Below, in pieces: positions 40,640-60,878 of a stretch of DNA of 64,000 nucleotides. The DNA lies in assembly GCA_020638455.1 (NCBI GenBank), contig JACKIK010000003.1:62001-126000 (forward strand). Direction: 5' to 3'. The stretch comes from Hyphomonas sp. (GTDB lineage Bacteria; Pseudomonadota; Alphaproteobacteria; Caulobacterales; Hyphomonadaceae). Both the position numbers and the translations under genes were made by a program. Under the pieces are notes generated by a model, which saw only the letters and a program-made list of their open reading frames with translations, had not been told where the DNA came from and did not search any database. The stretch's first letter is position 1. Every line of letters begins with the position of its first letter.

Positions 40640-40959
40640 TAACGGCCTCCCTCAAGCTTGATCTCGATGCCGACGCCGGACGACAGGTCGAGCTTCATGA
40701 GGGCGTCGACGGTCTGCGGGGTCGGGTCCACGATGTCGAGGATGCGCTTGTGCGTGCGGATTTCGAACTGTTCGCGGGACTTCTTGTCGATGTGGGGCGA
40801 CCGGTTCACGGTGAAGCGCTCGACCCGCGTCGGCAGCGGGATTGGGCCTTTGACTTCAGCGCCGGTGCGCTTGGCCGTGTTCACGATCTCTTTCGCCGAC
40901 ATGTCGAGGGCGCGGTGATCGAAGGCTTTCAGCCTGATCCGGATATTTTGTCGTTCCAT
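40639..40959 (-). CDS. rpsJ: 30S ribosomal protein S10
   Basis: A 106-residue S10, also the NusE transcription factor that works with NusB and NusG. MERQNIRIRLKAFDHRALDMS begins it, TGAEVKGPIPLPTRVERFTVNRSPHIDKKSREQFEIRTHKR is the core (here by IPLPTRVERFTVNRSPH), ending in LSSGVGIEIKLEGGR. The start at 40959 is chosen for the standard N terminus. It is the first gene of the long operon, 133 bp after the promoter's -10. Confidence 0.98.
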   Translation of the reverse strand: MERQNIRIRLKAFDHRALDMSAKEIVNTAKRTGAEVKGPIPLPTRVERFTVNRSPHIDKKSREQFEIRTHKRILDIVDPTPQTVDALMKLDLSSGVGIEIKLEGGR

Positions 40960-41091
40960 CGTTGGTCCGTCCGCACAAAACACATCCGCCCGTGGGCGAA
41001 ACGAAAAGCGCCCGGGCGTCCGTGGGATTGAATTGTCTGTTTCGAGGGAGCGTTCGCTGTGAAAAAGCGCTGCCATCCCGGCGAAGTGGGC

Positions 41092-41120
41092 GGTGTATGG
41101 GATCGGCGCCCCGGCGTCAA
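41092..41120 (-). promoter_or_regulatory. Promoter of the S10-spc-alpha operon
   Basis: TTGACG (41115-41120), 17 bp, TACACC (41092-41097) on the minus strand. The 132-nt leader before rpsJ may carry regulatory structure, but none is clear by eye. The rest of 40960-41253 is the upstream region of the divergent hydrolase gene, with no other feature seen. Confidence 0.7.
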
Positions 41121-41253
41121 CAGCGTCCGGCGAGGAATCTGCAGAAAGACTGCGCCCTCCTGCCCCCTTTTGTCCCACCGCTTTTCCCCGCGCCAATTCC
41201 TGTCCACATTAGCCGGCAGACAGGCATCAGACCCGGCAGGAAGGCTCCTCCCC

Positions 41254-42468
41254 ATGGTTCAGGCAACCCGGAAAGTCGAATTCGAAGGCGCGGGCGGAAC
41301 GCTGCTCGCCGGAGCGCTTGAGCTTCCGGCCAGCCCACCCCGCGGTTACGCCCTGTTTGCGCACTGTTTTTCCTGTTCGAAGGATATCCGCGCAGCGCGG
41401 GATATCTCGCGGACCCTGGCCTCCGAGGGCATCGCGGTCCTGCGATTCGACTTCACCGGCCTTGGCAGTTCCGAAGGCGATTTCGCCAATACGAACTTCT
41501 CGTCCAATGTCGAAGATCTCGTCCGCGCCGCCGGTTTCCTGCGCGAGCACTATCAGGCCCCCTCCCTCCTCGTCGGCCATTCCCTCGGCGGCGCGGCGGC
41601 CATCGTGGCCGGCGGGGAGATTCCGGAAGTCCGCTGCGTCGCCACCATTGGAGCACCTGCCGAAGCGGATCACGTGACCCTGCACATTGAGGACAAGGTG
41701 GAAGAGATCGAGCGGGAAGGCGCCGCGACGGTCTCGCTGGCCGGACGGCCTTTCCGGATCAAGCGCCAGTTCCTCGACGATCTTGGCTGCCAGAACGTCC
41801 TCGCCCGCGCACACGGCCTGAAAAAGCCCCTCCTGATCATGCATGCCCCGCTGGACCAGGTGGTCGGCATCGACAATGCCGAGCGCCTGTTCGTGGCGGC
41901 CCGGCACCCCAAGAGTTTCGTCAGCCTCGACACCGCAGACCATCTGCTCTCCGATCCCGCCGACGGGCGCTATGCCGCCCGGGTGCTGGCCGCCTGGGCC
42001 AGCCGCTATGCCTTCGAAGCGGAAACCTCGCCCGGCCATACCGGCGCCAATACGCCCCTTCCCTCCGGCGACGACGTCCGCGCGGTCTCGATCGACAGCG
42101 AGAAGTATGCCGTGGCCATCTCGATCGGGGATTATCATCTGATCTCCGATGTCGGTCCTGACGAGGGTGGCCGGGACCTCGGCCCCAATCCGACCCGGAT
42201 CCTTGAAGCGGCCCTTGCCGCCTGCAGCGTGATGACCGCGGAAATGTATGCCCGCCGCAAGGGCTGGGACCTCGAAGCCGTCGAGGTCCGCGTGCGCCCG
42301 GACCCCGAGTCGGAGGGGCACATCCCGAAATTCCTGGAGAAGCGCGCGCAATTCACCGGCAATCTCGATGAGGCCCAGCTCACCCGGCTGAAGGAGATCA
42401 TTTCGCACTGCCCGGTGCACGGCATGCTGGAATCCGGCGTCGACATCGAGTTCCGGGAAGAGGACTGA
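41254..42468 (+). CDS. Alpha/beta hydrolase fused to an OsmC-like domain
   Basis: A 404-residue two-domain protein. Residues 1-255 are an alpha/beta hydrolase: FAHCFSCSKD after strand 3, LVGHSLGG with the nucleophile Ser, PLLIMHAPLDQVVGIDNA with the acid Asp, and TADHLLSD with the His. Residues 270-404 are OsmC/Ohr-like: GPNPTRILEAALAACSVMTAEMYARRKGW contains the first Cys region, and ISHCPVHGMLESG the second Cys. OsmC domains reduce organic hydroperoxides, so this may be a bifunctional detoxifying enzyme. It lies on the plus strand between the S10 and str operons; CAGGAAGG precedes the ATG. Confidence 0.93.
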   Translation: MVQATRKVEFEGAGGTLLAGALELPASPPRGYALFAHCFSCSKDIRAARDISRTLASEGIAVLRFDFTGLGSSEGDFANTNFSSNVEDLVRAAGFLREHYQAPSLLVGHSLGGAAAIVAGGEIPEVRCVATIGAPAEADHVTLHIEDKVEEIEREGAATVSLAGRPFRIKRQFLDDLGCQNVLARAHGLKKPLLIMHAPLDQVVGIDNAERLFVAARHPKSFVSLDTADHLLSDPADGRYAARVLAAWASRYAFEAETSPGHTGANTPLPSGDDVRAVSIDSEKYAVAISIGDYHLISDVGPDEGGRDLGPNPTRILEAALAACSVMTAEMYARRKGWDLEAVEVRVRPDPESEGHIPKFLEKRAQFTGNLDEAQLTRLKEIISHCPVHGMLESGVDIEFREED

Positions 42469-42480
42469 ACCCGCAAGCAA

Positions 42481-42507
42481 AAAGGCCGCCCTTTTGGGGC
42501 GGCCTTT
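42481..42507. terminator. Bidirectional terminator between the hydrolase-OsmC and tuf genes
   Basis: AAAGGCCGCCC pairs with GGGCGGCCTTT around a short T/G loop. A-rich and T-rich flanks allow use from both convergent genes. Confidence 0.9.
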
Positions 42508-42529
42508 CGCTCAGCTTCGCGGGGGAAGC

Positions 42530-43720
<1,191 letters not shown>

Positions 43721-43775
43721 CGGGCCTCTCCTTCATTCTTGACTGCATGTGGCCGGGCGTTCCGGCCGGGTTTCC

Positions 43776-45899
<2,124 letters not shown>

Positions 45900-45990
45900 G
45901 TTGGTCAACCTTCGTGTCTGCTTTCCGGGAGGAAAAAAGGGGCGATTTGCGGGCGCGTTACCCGTTATCGCCCCCAAATGCCAGAGTTTA

Positions 45991-46461
45991 TTACCAGCGG
46001 TAGTGTGCGAACGCCTTGTTGGCGTCTGCCATGCGGTGCGTGTCTTCGCGCTTCTTGACGGCGTTGCCGCGGCCCTGGGCCGCATCCATCAGCTCACCGG
46101 CGAGGCGCTCGCGCATGGTGTGTTCGTTGCGGCCGGCAGCAGCAGCTGCAAGCCAGCGGATTGCGAGGGCCTGACGGCGCTCGGCACGCACTTCGACCGG
46201 AACCTGGTAGGTGGCACCGCCAACGCGGCGCGAACGCACCTCGACGGACGGCGCAACCGACTCGAGGGCGTTGTGGAACACTTCCACCGGGTTCTTCTTG
46301 GCGCGGGTTTCGACCAGATCGAACGCGCCATAGACGATGCGTTCGGCGACGGACTTTTTGCCGTCGCGCATGATCTGGTTCATGAATTTGGTGACGACGA
46401 TGTCCTTGAACTTCGGGTCCGGCAGGACTTCGCGTTTCTCGGCTCTGTGACGACGGGACAT
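45991..46461 (-). CDS. rpsG: 30S ribosomal protein S7
   Basis: A 156-residue S7, the organiser of the small-subunit head and a known repressor of the str operon in E. coli. SRRHRAEKREVLPDPKFKD begins it, and RRVGGATYQVPVEVRAERRQALAIRWL is the rRNA-binding part. ends HRMADANKAFAHYRW. It is 9 bp after rpsL and 91 bp before fusA. Length and sequence are standard. Confidence 0.98.
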   Translation of the reverse strand: MSRRHRAEKREVLPDPKFKDIVVTKFMNQIMRDGKKSVAERIVYGAFDLVETRAKKNPVEVFHNALESVAPSVEVRSRRVGGATYQVPVEVRAERRQALAIRWLAAAAAGRNEHTMRERLAGELMDAAQGRGNAVKKREDTHRMADANKAFAHYRW

Positions 46462-46470
46462 GTGTGCCTC

Positions 46471-46842
46471 TTACTTCGGCTTCTTGGCGCCGTAGTGCGA
46501 ACGGCGCTGCTTGCGGTTTTTCACGGGCTGGGTGTCGAGCGCACCGCGGACGATGTGGTAGCGGACACCCGGAAGGTCTTTCACGCGGCCGCCGCGGATC
46601 AGGACCACGGAGTGTTCCTGAAGGTTGTGGCCTTCGCCGGGGATATAGCAGAGCGATTCAAACCCCGAGGTCAGGCGCACCTTGGCCACTTTCCGGAGTG
46701 CCGAGTTCGGCTTCTTCGGGGTCGTGGTGTAGACGCGCGTGCAGACGCCGCGGCGCTGCGGGCAGGCCTTGAGGGCCGGGGTCTTGGTCCGCGAACGCTT
46801 GGGCGAGCGCGGCGAACGAATGAGCTGCTGGATCGTGGGCAT
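46471..46842 (-). CDS. rpsL: 30S ribosomal protein S12
   Basis: A 123-residue S12 of the decoding site, where streptomycin-resistance mutations occur. MPTIQQLIRSPR begins it, VCTRVYTTTPKKPNSALRKVAKVRLTSG follows with Lys of TPKKPNS (the Lys43 region) unchanged, and GVRYHIVRGALDTQPVKNRKQRRSHYGAKKPK ends it (quoted partly: GVRYHIVRGALD). It is the first gene of the str operon, with a promoter about 180 bp upstream. Confidence 0.98.
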   Translation of the reverse strand: MPTIQQLIRSPRSPKRSRTKTPALKACPQRRGVCTRVYTTTPKKPNSALRKVAKVRLTSGFESLCYIPGEGHNLQEHSVVLIRGGRVKDLPGVRYHIVRGALDTQPVKNRKQRRSHYGAKKPK

Positions 46843-47020
46843 TCGGGCCTTCTGTCTCTTCTGTAACTCTGGCCCGATGGGCCGCTAACGATATGATGCC
46901 CCGAATGCCGAAATCGGCTTCCGGGACGGGGCGAAATCCTGGGGGTCAGATTGGCCGGACCACTTGGGTTCCGGTACGGCGAAGGAGCTTCCGCTCCGGG
47001 GCCTCCCTGACGATGCGTGG

Positions 47021-47049
47021 CGTGTAAGCCCCTCAGGCGCTTGCGTCAA
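47021..47049 (-). promoter_or_regulatory. Promoter of the str operon
   Basis: TTGACG (47044-47049), 17 bp, TACACG (47021-47026) on the minus strand. It gives a leader of about 170 nt before rpsL. The leader includes the GC-rich dyad GGAGCTTCCGCTCC near 46985-46999 but no clear terminator. Confidence 0.7.
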
Positions 47050-47086
47050 GGGTCGGCTGCTGTCGTGAAACAGCTTGTTTTCAGCG

Positions 47087-47281
47087 CTACGGAGACGGCA
47101 GGCGTTTGTCCACGCAGGCCTGCTGTTCGGCCGTCAATTCCGTCGCCGTCTGGTAAGCCCCCGACGAGATGAACTCATCGCAGCGCGTGATCGCCCAGCT
47201 GTCGAGCGAAAGCCACGCAACCAGGCAGATCGCGGCCAGCGCGCACCCTGCCCCGATCATGTCCGAGCGGCTGAAATTCAT
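47087..47281 (-). CDS. Small single-pass membrane protein of unknown function
   Basis: A 64-residue protein. Residues 8-27 (MIGAGCALAAICLVAWLSLD) form one membrane helix, and the short C-terminal part contains two cysteines (TRCDEF and QQACVDKRLP) that could form a disulfide outside the cytoplasm. GGAGGGAGGGCG lies just before the ATG. It stands after the rpoC terminator (47309-47336), so it needs its own promoter or read-through. I cannot assign a family; the good ribosome-binding site and sensible topology support it as a gene. Confidence 0.6.
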   Translation of the reverse strand: MNFSRSDMIGAGCALAAICLVAWLSLDSWAITRCDEFISSGAYQTATELTAEQQACVDKRLPSP

Positions 47282-47308
47282 CGGCGTTCGCCCTCCCTCC
47301 GAAAGCAG

Positions 47309-47336
47309 AAAAGCCTGCCAAGGCTGGCAGGCTTTT
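47309..47336 (-). terminator. Terminator of the rpoBC operon
   Basis: AAAAGCCTGCCA-AGGC-TGGCAGGCTTTT, a perfect 12-bp palindrome with a 4-nt loop, 27 bp after the rpoC stop. Confidence 0.92.
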
Positions 47337-47362
47337 CCGTTCGGTTCAAGTCAGGCGTCGGC

Positions 47363-51586
<4,224 letters not shown>

Positions 51587-51713
51587 GCGGGTCTGCTCCT
51601 TGGGGTGGGCTTGTTCCGGGGACTGAGGGCCCCTGCCCTAGGTAAAATTCGTTCGGCTCGGAAGGGCCCGCCAGGCCGGTTGCCCGGCGGGATCTTCCAG
51701 TCAGGTCTTCACG

Positions 51714-55859
<4,146 letters not shown>

Positions 55860-56012
55860 CCCAGGATCCCAATTTTATCGCCGCGCGCCACCGGGCCCGC
55901 GACCTTATCGCCAGAACGCGAGTTCGCGGCGGCCTCGCAGGAGACCGCCGCGCTGTTCTCTACTAGGGCTGCGCCTCGCGCGAACGCCGCCCGGAATTGA
56001 AGTCGCAGGCGC

Positions 56013-56396
56013 TTACTTGAGCTCGACTTTGGCGCCAGCTTCTTCGAATTTCTTCTTGATCTCTTCGGCTTCCGCCTTGGAAACGGCTTCCTTGATCGGC
56101 TTTGGTGCGCCTTCCACGAGATCCTTGGCTTCTTTCAGGCCGAGCGAAGGAATGACTTCGCGGACCAGTTTGATGACGTTGATCTTCTTGTCGCCTGCGT
56201 CGGTCAGAACGACATCGAATTCCGTCTTTTCTTCAGCAGCGGCAGCGCCACCGGCATCGCCAGCGGCGACAGCGGCAACGGCAACCGGAGCAGCAGCCGA
56301 CACGCCCCACTTCTCTTCGAGAAGCTTTGCAAGTTCTGCGGCTTCCAGAACGGTGAGCGCCGAAAGGTCTTCGACGAGTTTTTCGAGATTAGCCAT
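56013..56396 (-). CDS. rplL: 50S ribosomal protein L7/L12
   Basis: A 127-residue stalk protein that recruits translation GTPases. The N-terminal dimer part (LEKLVEDLSALTVLEAAELAKLLEEKWG), an Ala/Gly-rich hinge (AVAAVAAGDAGGAAAAEE) and the C-terminal domain with VIKLVREVIPSLGLKEAKDLVEGAP and IKKKFEEAGAKVELK are complete. It is 57 bp after rplJ. High expression is expected; nothing unusual. Confidence 0.98.
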   Translation of the reverse strand: MANLEKLVEDLSALTVLEAAELAKLLEEKWGVSAAAPVAVAAVAAGDAGGAAAAEEKTEFDVVLTDAGDKKINVIKLVREVIPSLGLKEAKDLVEGAPKPIKEAVSKAEAEEIKKKFEEAGAKVELK

Positions 56397-56453
56397 TTTC
56401 GTATTTCCTGTTTGGTTCGGTTGATTGGGTCTTCAGATTGCGAAATCGGTGGA

Positions 56454-56969
56454 TCAGGCCGCGTCCTTGGAGGCGTAGGCCGAGACCACACGAGCGAGCT
56501 GGCCAGCCGGGGCCTGCAGAACGCCGGCGACTTTCGTTGCCGGTGCCTGGATGAGGCCGATGAGCTTGCCACGAAGCTGGTCGAGCGAGGGCAGTTTCGC
56601 CAGGGCTTCGACGCCTTTGGCATCGAGAACCTGGTCGCCCATCACGCCGCCGATGATCACGAGCTTCGAATTTTCCTTCGAGAACTCGTCTGCCGCTTTC
56701 GCAGCCGACACCGGGTCGGCGGAGAAGGCGATCGCCACGGGACCCTGGAACAGGGCCTTGGCATCGTCGCCGCCTTTACCCTCAAGCGCGATCTGCGCCA
56801 GGGTATTCTTGACCACCTTCAGCTGCGCGCCGTCCTTGCGGAGCATACCACGCAGCTTCGTCATTTCCGCAACAGACAGACCGGTATAGTGGGTCACGAT
56901 GACCGCACCGGACTCTGCGAACACCCCTTTCAGGGCATCGAGAGCCGCGCTTTTTCCAGCTTTATCCAT
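56454..56969 (-). CDS. rplJ: 50S ribosomal protein L10
   Basis: A 171-residue L10, which anchors the L7/L12 dimers. MDKAGKSAALDALKGVFAESGAVIVTHYTGLSVAEMTKLR starts it (ATG at 56969; quoted partly), VVKNTLAQIALEG follows, and the C-terminal helix for L7/L12 is GVLQAPAGQLARVVSAYASKD. In E. coli the L10 complex represses by binding the leader. In this window rplJ is cut off from rplKA by a 2.6-kb plus-strand insert. Confidence 0.97.
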   Translation of the reverse strand: MDKAGKSAALDALKGVFAESGAVIVTHYTGLSVAEMTKLRGMLRKDGAQLKVVKNTLAQIALEGKGGDDAKALFQGPVAIAFSADPVSAAKAADEFSKENSKLVIIGGVMGDQVLDAKGVEALAKLPSLDQLRGKLIGLIQAPATKVAGVLQAPAGQLARVVSAYASKDAA

Positions 56970-57204
56970 AGCGGGTCTCCATTGAGGCGCCCGGACCATC
57001 CGGCCGCCCTGGTATTCGCTGTCAGGCCGAAGCCATTCAGCGCCTGCCCAGGGATTGGCCGCCTGCCCGGTCAGTCAAAACGAGGACAGACCTCATTTTT
57101 CCGAACCAAAACAACGCCTCACCCCGTCTGCATAGGTGGCCGGAAGGCCGTTATCGCGTTCAGGAACGTGACCTATGGTCTAGGACAGGAAAACGGGAGG
57201 CCGC

Positions 57205-57232
57205 CGAATACACATCGGTGATCTCCCGTCAA
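57205..57232 (-). promoter_or_regulatory. Putative promoter of rplJL-rpoBC
   Basis: TTGACG (57227-57232) with TATTCG 16 bp away (57205-57210), preceded by TG, on the minus strand. It gives a leader of about 230 nt before rplJ that contains GGCCGG/CCGGCC-type dyads, a possible L10 target. Nothing else is seen in 57233-57380, the upstream part of the plus-strand DUF2946 gene. Confidence 0.5.
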
Positions 57233-57380
57233 GGGGCGCTTGTTAACGCTTTATCCCCACACCCGCAACCCCCCTTTGTGAGAAAAAGTCAATACGGTGC
57301 CGGCCGGCCCCGGCCCCGACCGGACGCCAAGCCCAAATGTCGCGTTTTCCGGGGGGCCAAGTCGGTATACTCGGTGCCGG

Positions 57381-57818
57381 ATGCGTGTGTCTGCCCGCCT
57401 TCTCCAGCGGATCCGGTTCTATGCCGTGATGTTGCTTGTCACCGCGCTCGGCGTGCGCGGGGCGGTGCCGTCCGGCTACATGCTGGACGAAGCCCAGGAC
57501 GGGCGCGGCCTCGTCATCCGCATGTGCGGATCGGGCGGCAACCATGAAGTCTACCTTGACCTCACCCGCGGCGAATACCGTGACGTGAAGGATGCGGCCG
57601 CGCCGAAAGACCCGGCTTCTCCCTCGAAGGATGACGACCAGGACTCCCCCTGCCCCTTCGCCCTGAATGCGGCTGTGGACCTCGCCCAGCCGACCCTTTT
57701 CTACACCCCCGCCCTGTTCGGGACGCCGCAACTCGGCACGCGCCCCTACATCCGCGAGATCGCCAGCGATCCCGTCTCGGCCCCGCTGCCCGCGCGCGGG
57801 CCGCCTGTCCTCGTCTGA
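57381..57818 (+). CDS. DUF2946-family protein (copper-linked)
   Basis: A 145-residue exported or membrane-anchored protein. An N-terminal hydrophobic stretch (FYAVMLLVTALGVRGAVPSGYM) is followed by LVIRMCGSGG and a later CPFALN, the sparse motif of DUF2946 proteins (PxGxM, xxICT/MC, CP). These genes commonly neighbour copper-handling TonB receptors. It stands 63 bp before such a receptor on the same strand, so one transcript is likely. Its exact activity is not known. Confidence 0.75.
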   Translation: MRVSARLLQRIRFYAVMLLVTALGVRGAVPSGYMLDEAQDGRGLVIRMCGSGGNHEVYLDLTRGEYRDVKDAAAPKDPASPSKDDDQDSPCPFALNAAVDLAQPTLFYTPALFGTPQLGTRPYIREIASDPVSAPLPARGPPVLV

Positions 57819-57881
57819 CCTGACACCCCCAATCCGATCAGACACCGCCTGCGCCGCGCGCAGGCTCCAAGGACATGCAGA

Positions 57882-59975
57882 ATGAAACGTACATTTCTCT
57901 CCGGCGCGGGGCTGATAGCCCTCGCCGCCCTCGCCCTGCCCGCGATTGCTGAAGACAGCGATCCCGCCCTGCAGGACGTCATTATCGTCACCGGCACGCG
58001 CCCGCACACGCCTACCGAATCCTCGGTCACGCCGGAGGCTGCTCCGCTCGCCGGCGGCGACGTCACCTATCTCACCGCCCGCACGCCCGGCGGCGCCCGC
58101 ATCGCCAATGGCGAGCTATCCGGCCAGATGCAGTACCGCGGCCTGTTCGGCGAGCGCCTGAACCTGCGCGTCGACGGCCAGCGCCTGGCTTCCGGCGGCC
58201 CGAACCTCATGGACCCGGCCTTCCACTATGCCCCGGCTCCGCTGGTCGCCTCCGTCATCATCGATCGCGGCGTCAGCCCCGTTTCAGAAGGCCCCGGCCT
58301 CGCCGGGGGCGCCGACGCCGTGTTCAAGCGCGTCGACTTCTCCGATTCGGCCGAAGCGAAACTCGGCTACGACCTCACCTTCGGTGCCCGCAGCGTGAAC
58401 CAGAGCTTCTCCGGCGGCGGCGTTGTCGGCGCCTCGACAGACACCTGGCGGTTCAACCTGCTCGGCGCCTGGGAGAAGGGCGACGATACCAAATACAAGG
58501 ACGGCACCATCGCCGGCACGGAATTCGAGCGCGGCGTCTTCGGCGTCTCGGCCGGCGTGAAGCTCGGCGAGGGAACGCTAAGCATGGACCTCCGCCGCCA
58601 GAACACCGGCCCGTCCGGCAACCCGCCCTTCCCGATGGACATCCGCTACTTCGACACCGACTTCGCCCGCATTGCCTACGATACGGAAATCGCCGGCATC
58701 GCCCTGCAGGCAGAGGTCCACTACAACGACGTCGAGCACGCGATGAACAATTACGACATGCGCCCGCCGCCATCGGCCATGAACATGCGTGAGGCCTTTG
58801 CCAGCTCCACCACCCGCGGCGGCAGCCTGAAGGCCGGCTTCGACGCATTCGGCGGAACGCTGCTCACCGGCCTCGATGGTGACACGGTCGACCACAACAT
58901 GTTCATCGTGAACCCGATGAACGCCAATTTCTACGTTGGCGCCTACCCCCACATCACGCAGGACCGGGTCGGCGCCTTCGGCGAGTGGACCGGCTCGCTC
59001 GGCCTGTTCGAAAGCGAGCTTGGCCTGCGCATCGACCAGCATTCCTACGATGCAGGCGATGTCGTGCTGGGCAGCGCCCTGCCTGCCATGCCGCAGATGC
59101 TGGCCATGCAGTTCAATGCCGCCGACCGCTCGGCCGACGACACCACGGCCGACATTGTTGCCCGCTTCTGGACACCGTCCGCCAGCGGACTGTCCTGGCG
59201 CTTCACGCTCGCCCGCAAGCAGAACATGCCGGGCTACATCCAGCGTTATGGCTGGTTGCCGCTCAATGCCAGCGGCGGACTTGCCGACGGCAACATCTAT
59301 GTCGGCGACCTGAACCTCAAGCCGGAAACAGCCTGGATCGCCGAAGCCGGCTTCGATTACGCCACCCCGAACATGTATGCCCGCCCCACAGTCTACCTGC
59401 GCCAGATCGACGACTACATCCAGGGCGTGCCGTTCGATGCCACGCCCGGCGTCATCGACACGCCGCAGGAGATGGTCTCGAGCATGAGCGGAGACCCGAC
59501 GCCGCTGCGCTGGGCCAATGTCGATGCGCGTCTCTACGGCTTCGACATGGATTTCGGCTACGACTTTGCCGGCCCGATGCGGATCGACAGTGTGCTGAAC
59601 TATGTCCGCGGAGAACGGCGCGATATCGACGACAATCTCTATCGCATCGCCGCGCCCAGCCTGACCACCGGCTTCACATGGGATGCCGGCGACTGGTCGG
59701 CGACCTTCGAGACGCGCGCCGTCGCCGAACAGAACGAGGTCTCCGCGACCAACAGCGAAGCGAAGTCGCCCGGCTATGTGGTGCTGAGCCTCTATGGCGA
59801 CTGGCAGGTGAAGGACGGCGTCCGCCTGTCAGCCGGGGTCGAGAACCTGCTCAACCAGGTCACCCGCGACCATCTCTCCGGCTACAACCAGAACGGCTAT
59901 GGCGACGTCGCCCTCGGCACCCGTGTGCCGGGTGCCGGGCGCGGCGTGTTTGTCCGCCTGTCGTTCACCGGCTGA
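57882..59975 (+). CDS. TonB-dependent receptor, copper-receptor (OprC/NosA) type
   Basis: A 697-residue outer-membrane receptor. A signal peptide (1-23, AIAED) precedes the TonB box DVIIVTGTRP. The plug is of the compact type with QMQYRGLFGERLNLRVDGQRLASGGPNLMDP and VIIDRGVSPVSEGPGLAGG, as in copper receptors, and the barrel has the Met-rich loop HAMNNYDMRPPPSAMNMRE, which matches the HVMDNY...M pattern of that group. It ends SFTG without the most usual Phe-last, but the penultimate strand is normal. With DUF2946 it forms a copper-uptake pair lodged between rplA and rplJ. Confidence 0.9.
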   Translation: MKRTFLSGAGLIALAALALPAIAEDSDPALQDVIIVTGTRPHTPTESSVTPEAAPLAGGDVTYLTARTPGGARIANGELSGQMQYRGLFGERLNLRVDGQRLASGGPNLMDPAFHYAPAPLVASVIIDRGVSPVSEGPGLAGGADAVFKRVDFSDSAEAKLGYDLTFGARSVNQSFSGGGVVGASTDTWRFNLLGAWEKGDDTKYKDGTIAGTEFERGVFGVSAGVKLGEGTLSMDLRRQNTGPSGNPPFPMDIRYFDTDFARIAYDTEIAGIALQAEVHYNDVEHAMNNYDMRPPPSAMNMREAFASSTTRGGSLKAGFDAFGGTLLTGLDGDTVDHNMFIVNPMNANFYVGAYPHITQDRVGAFGEWTGSLGLFESELGLRIDQHSYDAGDVVLGSALPAMPQMLAMQFNAADRSADDTTADIVARFWTPSASGLSWRFTLARKQNMPGYIQRYGWLPLNASGGLADGNIYVGDLNLKPETAWIAEAGFDYATPNMYARPTVYLRQIDDYIQGVPFDATPGVIDTPQEMVSSMSGDPTPLRWANVDARLYGFDMDFGYDFAGPMRIDSVLNYVRGERRDIDDNLYRIAAPSLTTGFTWDAGDWSATFETRAVAEQNEVSATNSEAKSPGYVVLSLYGDWQVKDGVRLSAGVENLLNQVTRDHLSGYNQNGYGDVALGTRVPGAGRGVFVRLSFTG

Positions 59976-60010
59976 AGCAGAAGGGAACCTTTCCGATGAT
60001 CCGGAGTTTC

Positions 60011-60089
60011 GTCATTCCGGCCCGCGAACACCGATCGCGACCCCCGAACGCCAATGTGTCCCCTACCGCATTGGCACGGCCGGAATGAC
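60011..60089. repeat. REP-like inverted-repeat element
   Basis: GTCATTCCGGCC (60011-60022) and GGCCGGAATGAC (60078-60089) are perfect inverted copies; CCAATG/CATTGG (60051-60056 with 60068-60073) nests inside. It lies just after the TonB receptor. Such CGTCATTCCGGCC elements are common dispersed intergenic repeats. Confidence 0.7.
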
Positions 60090-60120
60090 GGAAGGCCGCC
60101 ACTCCTCCCAGGCGGCAACA

Positions 60121-60149
60121 AAAAGCCCGGCGCTGAGCGCCGGGCTTTT
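60121..60149. terminator. Bidirectional terminator between the TonB receptor and rplA
   Basis: AAAAGCCCGGCGC-TGA-GCGCCGGGCTTTT, a 13-bp perfect stem with A-run and T-run, serving the two convergent genes. Confidence 0.93.
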
Positions 60150-60172
60150 CATATCCGATTGACCGGAAGCGA

Positions 60173-60874
60173 TCAGACGGTCTGGCTGACTTCCGCGGTG
60201 TCGATCGTGACGCCTGCGCCCATGGTGGACGACAGCGAGATCTTGCGCACGAAGGTGCCTTTCGCGCCGCTCGGGCGGGCTTTCACCAGTGCGTCGAGGA
60301 AGGCCTTGATGTTCTTCTCGATGTCCGCTTCGGCGAAGGAAGCCTTGCCGACGCCGGCATGCACGATGCCGGCCTTTTCGACGCGGAACTCGACCGAGCC
60401 GGATTTCGCATCCTTGACGGCCTGGGCGACGTTCGGGGTGACCGTGCCGACTTTCGGGTTCGGCATTAGGCCGCGCGGGCCGAGCACCTTACCGAGACGG
60501 CCGACAATGGCCATCATGTCCGGCGTGGCGATGACACGGTCGAACGCCATGAAGCCGCCATTGATCTGTTCCATCAGGTCCTCGGCACCGACGATGTCGG
60601 CACCGGCAGCCTTGGCTTCGTCGGCCTTGGCGTCCTTAGCGAACACGGCGACGCGGATGGTCTTGCCCGTGCCGGCCGGCAGGTTGACCACGCCGCGGAC
60701 CATCTGGTCGGCATATTTCGGGTCAACGCCGAGGTTCACGGCGATCTCGACGGTTTCGTCGAACTTCGCCTTGGCATTGGACTTCACCAGCTTGACGGCG
60801 TCAGACACCGTGTAGGCCTTCGTCGTGTCGACGGTCTCCGCGATGGCGCGGGCGCGTTTTCCAGCTTTAGCCAT
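60173..60874 (-). CDS. rplA: 50S ribosomal protein L1
   Basis: A 233-residue L1 of the mobile stalk that helps release deacylated tRNA. MAKAGKRARAIAETVD begins it (ATG at 60874). FDETVEIAVNLGVDPKYADQMVRGVVNLPAGTGK and the second-domain MMAIVGRLGKVLGPRGLMPNPKVGTVT (in part: LGKVLGPRGLMPNPK) are standard. In E. coli L1 represses the L11 operon via its mRNA. It lies 4 bp after rplK. Confidence 0.98.
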   Translation of the reverse strand: MAKAGKRARAIAETVDTTKAYTVSDAVKLVKSNAKAKFDETVEIAVNLGVDPKYADQMVRGVVNLPAGTGKTIRVAVFAKDAKADEAKAAGADIVGAEDLMEQINGGFMAFDRVIATPDMMAIVGRLGKVLGPRGLMPNPKVGTVTPNVAQAVKDAKSGSVEFRVEKAGIVHAGVGKASFAEADIEKNIKAFLDALVKARPSGAKGTFVRKISLSSTMGAGVTIDTAEVSQTV

Positions 60875-60878
60875 GTCC

